NCBI GenBank assembly: GCA_023457935.1
Contig: JAEXBA010000019.1
Location: 57,060 to 121,059 of the forward strand
DNA length: 64,000 bases
Direction: 5' to 3'
Origin: Bacteroidota bacterium
GTDB taxonomy: Bacteria > Bacteroidota > Bacteroidia > Flavobacteriales > Weeksellaceae
Positions 59,429-64,000 of the stretch are shown here, piece by piece. How positions within the stretch are numbered: the stretch's first letter is position 1; each line of letters starts with the position of its first letter. Made by a program: the position numbers and the translations under genes. The notes under the pieces were generated by a model. The model was not told the origin of the DNA. It worked only from the letters and a program-made list of their open reading frames with translations, and did no database searches.

Positions 59429-59863
59429 AATTCCTTCATCAGCAAAACTATAATAATCATCCTTACTAATTATAAGATGGTCAAGCAATTCAATATTCAT
59501 CAATTTACAAGATTCCTTCAATTGCTTGGTGAGTTTAATGTCTTCAGAACTTGGCTTTAAATTTCCACTTGGATGATTGTGAATGATAATAATACCAGTA
59601 GCCAAAGTTTTTAAGGCTACAGAAAGAATTAATCTGACATCCACTACACAGCCCGTAATACCACCAGCAGCCAAATTATATATTCCCAAAGCCTTGTTAT
59701 TCCTGTTAAGCAGAATGATTTTAACTTCTTCCTGCATTTCAATTCTGTTTTCATCCCATTTACTCAGGATTAATTCAAATGATTTCTTACTGTTTTGAAC
59801 AGTGAAATCAATTATTTTTTCTGGTTTGTAAGAAACCATTATTTCAGCAACGTTGTTTTCCAT
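59423..59863 (-). CDS. RadC-like JAB/MPN-domain protein (short form)
   Basis: 146 residues. The JAMM motif IIIIHNHPSGNLKPSSEDIK gives H95, H97 and D108, with a Glu in EEVKIILLN upstream; AAGGITGCVVDVRLIL is the RadC block. The N-terminal part of full-length RadC (about 220 residues) is missing, the usual form on Bacteroidetes mobile elements. Probably a metallo-isopeptidase-like fold; role unknown. Convergent with the ATPase gene. Confidence 0.88.
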   Translation of the reverse strand: MENNVAEIMVSYKPEKIIDFTVQNSKKSFELILSKWDENRIEMQEEVKIILLNRNNKALGIYNLAAGGITGCVVDVRLILSVALKTLATGIIIIHNHPSGNLKPSSEDIKLTKQLKESCKLMNIELLDHLIISKDDYYSFADEGIL

Positions 59864-59873
59864 TTTAGTTCAA

Positions 59874-59906
59874 TTAAAAAAGCCAATATCATACAGAAAT
59901 TGGCTT
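59874..59906 (-). terminator. Terminator of the 122-residue protein gene
   Basis: AAGCCAAT / ATTGGCTT stem; on the minus strand it is followed by TTTTTT. It lies 22 bases beyond the stop codon of the 59928 gene. Confidence 0.75.
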
Positions 59907-59927
59907 AAGTTGTTTTTTATTATTAAT

Positions 59928-60296
59928 TTAAAAATTACCTAATATCTTCTTTTGGTAATCAATGATAGTTCTGTTGATACCAACATTATAATAAATCTTA
60001 AGTTGAATTGTGTCTGGCAGAATAAGTCCAGAACCTTCTATCGACTTCCTTATTTTATCAATAACATTACCAGTAAAAGTTATCTTAACCTTCATCAAAA
60101 TATCTGCATTATAGTACAGAATTATCTGCTTGGTTTTCATTCCAAACAAAATGTCTTCTTTTCCAAAGTATTCATAGGGTTCAAGTGAAAGGTTATTTGC
60201 AATCAATTCATATGGTGGTATTGGTATAATGTCAAACTCATATTGTGCACTTTCAGAATCAAGCTCAAATTTTAGTAATTCGTAGATGTTTTTCAT
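59928..60296 (-). CDS. Unknown protein (122 residues)
   Basis: Not recognised. Mixed alpha/beta-looking sequence with Ile/Tyr-rich strands (YEFDIIPIPPYELIANNLSLE, TKQIILYYNADILMKVKITF). No signal peptide, membrane segment or catalytic motif. It has its own terminator and lies between two other terminators, so it is probably transcribed alone. AT-rich like its neighbours in the island. Confidence 0.6.
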   Translation of the reverse strand: MKNIYELLKFELDSESAQYEFDIIPIPPYELIANNLSLEPYEYFGKEDILFGMKTKQIILYYNADILMKVKITFTGNVIDKIRKSIEGSGLILPDTIQLKIYYNVGINRTIIDYQKKILGNF

Positions 60297-60310
60297 CTTG
60301 TTTTGTGGTA

Positions 60311-60337
60311 TAAAAAAACCACCAGAAAAAGGTGGTT
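60311..60337 (-). terminator. Terminator of the small membrane-protein operon
   Basis: AACCACC / GGTGGTT stem (7 bp) with an AGAAAAA loop; on the minus strand followed by seven Ts. It ends the operon that starts at 61497. Confidence 0.88.
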
Positions 60338-60338
60338 A

Positions 60339-60794
60339 TTATTGAATTTCTTCGGGGGTTACAAGTATGTCTATTTTTAAGTTATTTGTTTCATCAAAAA
60401 TCCTATACCTGCTTGAAATTTTACCATCAATAAAAGCATCTTTATTTTTACTTTTTTTGCCTATATCAATTTGCCTTGTTTTCCACTCCTCTTCATAGTC
60501 TTTGACTTGTTGGTCTGTAAGTTTGGATATAAATGAATCTTTATAGATGTAAACCATTTCCTTATTATTTTCATCATACTCCACAACAATTAATTTCAGT
60601 CCATCTTCAACCATTATTGGTAGTTTATCTTGGAATGATTGAGCTGCCAATTTAACAGACTCTTCAGCAAGATTGTTTTGCACTACTTTATCCACCCATT
60701 CCCTTTGCTCTGCCTTTTTTTGATTAAGGTAATGGTAGCCAAACATTGTTGCCAGTATTAAAATAGCTATAAATCCCCATTTATTTATTTTCAT
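60339..60794 (-). CDS. Unknown single-pass membrane protein
   Basis: 151 residues, not recognised. One N-terminal hydrophobic helix (WGFIAILILATMFGYHY) acts as signal anchor; the remainder is helical and charged (LTDQQVKDYEEEWKTRQIDI) and probably outside the membrane. It is 6 bases after the Cys-containing gene and is the last gene of the three-gene operon ending in the terminator at 60311. Confidence 0.65.
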   Translation of the reverse strand: MKINKWGFIAILILATMFGYHYLNQKKAEQREWVDKVVQNNLAEESVKLAAQSFQDKLPIMVEDGLKLIVVEYDENNKEMVYIYKDSFISKLTDQQVKDYEEEWKTRQIDIGKKSKNKDAFIDGKISSRYRIFDETNNLKIDILVTPEEIQ

Positions 60795-60800
60795 TTGTAG

Positions 60801-61076
60801 TTAGTTTTTTAGAATTTGTAATTGTAATTCGTAGTTTTCATAAGCAGTTATAAATTGATTAAATATTGGCTTCCTTACACAATAATTAGGTGTTTGTAAG
60901 CAGTCATATGGAAGTTCTGCATGTTCCAATTCAAAACAAATTGAGCATTTCAGCATCATTTGTCGTTTACACAGAAGATACATTTCCTTATAATGGTTAA
61001 GTGAATATCTGTGATGGGTGATTTGCACATTTTCTATTTCACTTGTCATCTTTTTCAGAAGTTGTTCGTTTATCAT
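60801..61076 (-). CDS. Unknown small cysteine-containing protein
   Basis: 91 residues, not recognised. Five cysteines, three in CKRQMMLKCSIC and two further on (YDCLQTPNYC), could bind a metal or form disulfides. The gene start overlaps the end of the upstream membrane-protein gene by 38 bases, so translation is likely coupled. Confidence 0.6.
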   Translation of the reverse strand: MINEQLLKKMTSEIENVQITHHRYSLNHYKEMYLLCKRQMMLKCSICFELEHAELPYDCLQTPNYCVRKPIFNQFITAYENYELQLQILKN

Positions 61077-61497
61077 GATTGGTATTACCTATAAAAAATT
61101 CCTTGATATTATTTAAAAGTTGTTTTTTTTGATTTAAAAATGGAAAAAACACAACAGCAATTCCTAAACAGCCAATAAAGCCCATAATCAGCAAGAGCAC
61201 AATTCCTCTTATAAAAGATGATGCAGCTTTTTCTATTCTGTCTAAAGTTTCACTTAATCCATAAATACCTGTCATAAGAACAAGAATGATAGTCAAGGAA
61301 AGAGGTAGAATAATTATTAATTTTTTCTTTATCTCTTCAGATGATAAATTGTTTTTGTTAAGAAAATAGACTATTGGTCCAAGCAAAAACAATATTGATA
61401 AATATATAAAAGTGTCTGCAAAGTTTGAATCCATAGATTTAAATGAAGTTAACAAATATATTAAAGTTATCATTATTGATAACCACAAAATTATCAT
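61039..61497 (-). CDS. Unknown four-helix membrane protein
   Basis: 152 residues with about four membrane helices (1-19, 29-47, 59-81, 96-121) and a polar charged tail (NTNHDKRTTSEKDDK). Not recognised. An alternative start eight codons later (ATG 61473) would leave the TAATTTTG box (minus, 61486-61493) upstream and is plausible. It is first in the three-gene operon, divergent from the XRE regulator across operator-like repeats. Confidence 0.65.
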   Translation of the reverse strand: MIILWLSIMITLIYLLTSFKSMDSNFADTFIYLSILFLLGPIVYFLNKNNLSSEEIKKKLIIILPLSLTIILVLMTGIYGLSETLDRIEKAASSFIRGIVLLLIMGFIGCLGIAVVFFPFLNQKKQLLNNIKEFFIGNTNHDKRTTSEKDDK

Positions 61498-61507
61498 TTA
61501 TGACCAC
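61468..61507. promoter_or_regulatory. Operator-like direct repeats between XRE regulator and membrane operon
   Basis: Two related units, TTATCATTATTGATAACCAC (61468-61487) and TTATCATTTATGACCAC (61491-61507); the first contains TTATCA-TTA-TGATAA, nearly palindromic. The site overlaps the start of the divergent operon, just 22 bases before the regulator GTG. Binding by the XRE protein is a guess from position. Confidence 0.5.
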
Positions 61508-61529
61508 TTTTGGCTATTAATCTAAAAAA

Positions 61530-61751
61530 GTGGATAAGCAGGAGCTTCAATCTAAAATTGGAAATAGAGTTAAGCAGTTAAGGGTTGAGAAAAAAATATC
61601 TCAAGTTGACCTTGCTTCTGCCTGTAATTTCGAGAAATCCAACTTATCCCGACTTGAAGCTGGTAATACCAGTCCCAATATCTACACGCTTTACAAAATT
61701 GCGCAGAATCTGAACATAGAATTAGTAGAATTGCTGAAGTTCAAAAAGTAA
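61530..61751 (+). CDS. XRE-family transcriptional regulator
   Basis: 73 residues, starting at GTG 61530 (no ATG is in frame nearby). A single Cro/CI helix-turn-helix: IGNRVKQLRVEKKISQVDLASACNFEKSNLSRLEAGNTSPNIYTLYKIAQNLNIEL. This compact form is typical of Bacteroidetes elements and probably controls the divergent membrane operon and perhaps itself. AAAAAAG precedes the start as a weak ribosome site. Confidence 0.9.
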   Translation: MDKQELQSKIGNRVKQLRVEKKISQVDLASACNFEKSNLSRLEAGNTSPNIYTLYKIAQNLNIELVELLKFKK

Positions 61752-61781
61752 ATTTTGGCTATTTATACTATCTCTTTATTT

Positions 61782-61812
61782 TACCAGTACACAAATATTT
61801 TGTGTTTTGGTA
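61782..61812. repeat. Imperfect inverted repeat TACCAGTACACAAA / TTTTGTGTTTTGGTA
   Basis: Two 13-15-base arms with two mismatches around a short AT centre, directly after the regulator gene. It lies in a 270-base gap (61752-62021) with no credible gene. Confidence 0.6.
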
Positions 61813-61898
61813 TTATTTGAAGCAGACACAAATAAATACTTTTGTTCCTGGTGTTCCTAAACTTTTTGAGAAGTAATTTAAGTCCTTCGATTTTACTC

Positions 61899-61940
61899 AC
61901 ACTTTTTCCTTTTCTATATATAGTAAAAAGGAAAAAATGT
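61899..61940. repeat. Long AT-rich inverted repeat
   Basis: Arms run outwards from a TATATA centre and read TTTTTCCTTTT and AAAAGGAAAAA with a few mismatches. No T-run follows on either strand, so it does not look like an ordinary terminator. Function unknown. Confidence 0.55.
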
Positions 61941-61956
61941 GTTAATAAAAAAAAAT

Positions 61957-62013
61957 AAATACCCAATTTTTACCTGAATCCTTATATGATTCCACAGTAA
62001 AATTTGGGTATTT
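61957..62013 (-). terminator. Terminator of the 120-residue protein gene
   Basis: AAATACCCAA / TTGGGTATTT arms extended by TTTTAC/GTAAAA form a long hairpin. On the minus strand it is followed by a TTTATTTTTTTTTATT run. Confidence 0.85.
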
Positions 62014-62021
62014 CATTTCAT

Positions 62022-62384
62022 TTAATCTGCAAGTGCATACTTGCCATCACCAATGCTTGTTGATGGTGTACTTTGATTCTGGGTTGAACTTTCCTCACCT
62101 TTGTAGACATACCTGTGTGAAAGTGTGATAATTTCACCTGTGTCCTGAATAGTGTATTCGTAAGGCTCACATTGTTCCTTCACAATTGAACCAGGAAATT
62201 CTGAACCTATTAAGGATTGACAGGTTTCTTCATCAAATGTAGATGTAATGGTGGCTTTCTTTGCGGTTGCATAAAACTGACCTGTTGTTTTGCTTAACAC
62301 CATTTCCACACCACCAGAAAGTTCTAATACGAAGAATTCTTTCTCTTCAGATTGTCTTTTTTTGTAATTGATAATTCTTACCAT
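62022..62384 (-). CDS. Unknown protein (120 residues)
   Basis: Not recognised. N-terminal two-thirds looks beta-rich (FFVLELSGGVEMVLSKTTGQFYATAKKATITST) with two cysteines (ETCQSL, EQCEPY); the C-terminus is a Ser/Thr/Gln-rich linker ending IGDGKYALAD. No signal peptide. Single gene with a strong terminator. Similar small proteins are, as I recall, carried on Bacteroidetes elements, but I cannot name a family. Confidence 0.6.
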   Translation of the reverse strand: MVRIINYKKRQSEEKEFFVLELSGGVEMVLSKTTGQFYATAKKATITSTFDEETCQSLIGSEFPGSIVKEQCEPYEYTIQDTGEIITLSHRYVYKGEESSTQNQSTPSTSIGDGKYALAD

Positions 62385-62924
62385 TTCATTAAGTTTTTGA
62401 GTTGTTTTTTGCTTTTCAGAATATTCACATTACACCATCAGCAGAACATAACTATCACCTTATTGTTCAAACTAATTTGATTTCCTGGTATTCTTTCAAG
62501 CACAATGAACCATTCACTGCTCAATATGAGTGAGGGTTTTTAGGGTGGTTTGCAGCAGTAAAAAGGTTATGGAAACAATGAAATAATTGTTTTAAATCAA
62601 TTCAATTTTCAACTTTTGAACACCAGTACCAGAAAATATGATAGGTATGAATACTGGTGTCCATCAAGCATACACAAAGCTGAGTTGAGGACTTGTGAAC
62701 TTGACCTGAAAACTACAGTTTACACCAGAAGATTTAATTAATTATTTCTCCAGAAAGAAATTCTCCCTTAGATGATGGTGGGGAGATAATTCGTTTTTTG
62801 AAAGTGGTGGGGGTCTTTGTGCAGGGGGATTTAGATAATAATAAATGGGGTGAAAAAAATTTTACTAAAAAAATTGCGAATTAGGATTTTTATAAATACT
62901 AAATTTGCTATTTTAAGGCTAAAT
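62385..62924. other. 540-base non-coding, AT-rich stretch with hairpins and G-rich tracts
   Basis: No open frame worth calling. Visible: inverted repeat ACACCAGTA (62620-62628) / TACTGGTGT (62652-62660); TCTCCC (62762-62767) / GGGAGA (62781-62786); AAACAAT/ATTGTTT (62572-62591); and a G-rich part at about 62777-62850 (GGTGGGGGTC, GCAGGGGG, ATGGGG). It separates the unknown gene at 62022 from the restriction-modification gene and could hold a structured RNA or an element-specific DNA site. Confidence 0.6.
62874..62907 (+). promoter_or_regulatory. Promoter for the restriction-modification gene
   Basis: TTG (62874-62876), 23 bases, TAAATTTG (62900-62907), the long end of the Bacteroidetes spacing. 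Leader of about 10-15 bases to ATG 62925. Confidence 0.6.
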
Positions 62925-64000
62925 ATGTCCCTATTCCAAAAAACTATTATCTCCAAATACCTCAAAACTCAAAACCCTGAAAGATTACATCAAAAATGGG
63001 AACTGTTTCAGTCACACTTTCATAATCCTGTAATTCAGGAAAATATCAGGAACAGTAAAGAGGAACAATATCAAGGTGAATTTCTAATTGACCTGTTTGT
63101 AAATGTACTGGGATATACCAAGAATCCTACACCAGATTATAATCTTACCACTGAACTTAAAAATGTTAAAGACAGTAGAAAGGCTGATGGTGCAATAATA
63201 TTTGATGGTAATGTTACTGGTATAATTGAACTGAAAGGGACAAATACCACAGACCTTTCTAAAATAGAAGATCAGGCATTTGGTTATAAGAATAACCAGG
63301 AAAAAACCTGTAGATATGTTATCACATCCAACTTTGAAAAACTGAGGTTTTACATTGATAATGCTCTTGAATACCTTGAATTTAATCTATTTGAAATACA
63401 CCAAGAAGATTTCAATCTACTCTATCTGTGTTTAGCAGTTGATAATATTAAAGGTGGTATTCCTGCTAAAATAAAAGATGAATCACTAAGTGAGGAAGAT
63501 GTAATCACAAAGAAATTATACAAGGATTATTCAGTTTTTAAAAGGGAATTATTTCAGAATCTAACAGAACTGAATCCAGGGTTTGACTCATTAGAACTAT
63601 TCAAGAAATCACAGAAATTACTTGACAGATTACTCTTCTTATATTTTGGTGAAGATAGAGGTTTACTTCCACCCAATTCTGTAAGGTTAATTTTAGAACA
63701 ATGGAATAAATTAAAAGACCTTGATGAATATGTTCCTTTATACAGTAGATTTAAGAAGTACTTTGGTTATCTGAATACTGGTTTTAAAGGTAAAAACCAT
63801 GATGTATTTGCTTATAATGGTGGACTGTTTAAACCTGATGAAATTCTTGATAACATCAACATAGATGATGATTTACTTTATAAGCACAGTAAGAAACTTG
63901 CTGACTATGATTATGCAAGTGAAGTAGATGTCAATATTCTTGGACACATATTTGAAAATTCCCTGAATGAAATTGATGAAATAAAAGCACAGTTAGAAGG
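62925..64000 (+). CDS. Type IIG/Eco57I-like restriction-modification enzyme, N-terminal part
   Basis: The frame from ATG 62925 is open to the window end (358 codons so far). YQGEFLIDLFVNVLGYTKNPTPDYNL precedes a PD-(D/E)xK nuclease pattern: ADGAIIF, then GIIELKGTN. RLLFLYFGEDRGLLPPNS and SEVDVNILGHIFENSLNEID are the helical-domain signatures of single-chain type IIG/IIL and related PglX-like methylase proteins. The methyltransferase and target-recognition parts would lie downstream. It probably cuts and methylates DNA in one chain as cargo of the island; BREX or DISARM membership cannot be judged without its neighbours. Confidence 0.82.
   Translation, partial: MSLFQKTIISKYLKTQNPERLHQKWELFQSHFHNPVIQENIRNSKEEQYQGEFLIDLFVNVLGYTKNPTPDYNLTTELKNVKDSRKADGAIIFDGNVTGIIELKGTNTTDLSKIEDQAFGYKNNQEKTCRYVITSNFEKLRFYIDNALEYLEFNLFEIHQEDFNLLYLCLAVDNIKGGIPAKIKDESLSEEDVITKKLYKDYSVFKRELFQNLTELNPGFDSLELFKKSQKLLDRLLFLYFGEDRGLLPPNSVRLILEQWNKLKDLDEYVPLYSRFKKYFGYLNTGFKGKNHDVFAYNGGLFKPDEILDNINIDDDLLYKHSKKLADYDYASEVDVNILGHIFENSLNEIDEIKAQLE

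Noticed and set aside
61781..61966. 61-residue minus-strand frame in the island
   Set aside because: It runs through two hairpins and AT-rich DNA; its hydrophobic/Lys-rich look follows from composition and no start signal is visible.
1..64000. CRISPR arrays, rRNA genes, insertion sequences and riboswitches
   Set aside because: No regularly spaced repeats, rRNA-like sequence, transposase or recognised riboswitch motif was seen.

Overview
The window looks like a piece of chromosome from a Flavobacteriia bacterium, most likely the Chryseobacterium/Kaistella group (Weeksellaceae). The evidence is a GLPGLI-family protein beside an outer-membrane barrel, a PorW/SprE type IX secretion lipoprotein, a MurF-alanine racemase fusion, LytS/LytTR genes mixed with 2TM-domain genes, several promoters of the Bacteroidetes form TTG-N19-23-TAnnTTTG, and weak Shine-Dalgarno sites. 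The genus is inferred, not proven.

Layout. 0-9 kb: end of a DinB-like gene, GLPGLI plus beta-barrel pair, cupin protein, lepA, and an ECF sigma / membrane anti-sigma-like / periplasmic protein operon. 9.1-13.6 kb: DUF2520 dehydrogenase, kdsC, maf and porW/sprE in one plus-strand run. 13.6-20.2 kb: a minus-strand run from rpiB through rnr and several cell-maintenance genes to tsaB. 20.2-20.9 kb: a 648-base AT-rich gap with a cluster of DnaA-box-like 9-mers, proposed here as oriC. 20.9-38.4 kb: pgk, then mnmG flanked on both sides by perfect parS palindromes, ybeY, a patatin-barrel protein, murF-alr, tdk, an acidic unknown protein with a MurC-like ligase and rsmI, fabG, a nucleosidase, guaC with an HD hydrolase, DUF4256 and surE. 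38.5-58 kb: prc, mscS, sodC, a TonB-dependent receptor, a LytS/LytTR locus carrying four 2TM domains (one interrupted by an in-frame TAG), mnmA, outer-membrane proteins, an oxidoreductase, clpC, two glycosyltransferases and sufE.

58.1-64 kb: a tRNA-Val(TAC) gene marks a sharp change to AT-rich DNA that looks mobile: a RepA/RecA-like ATPase, a short RadC/JAB protein, several unknown genes under a small XRE regulator with operator-like repeats, many hairpins, and the start of an Eco57I-like restriction-modification enzyme that runs off the end. No integrase is visible, so the far end of the element must lie beyond the window.

The strongest unusual signals are the replication/segregation locus (DnaA-box cluster plus two perfect and one near-perfect parS), the nonsense-interrupted 2TM gene in the LytS/LytTR module, and the uncharacterised accessory island after the tRNA. 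All family assignments come from reading motifs in the translated sequence; no database search was possible.
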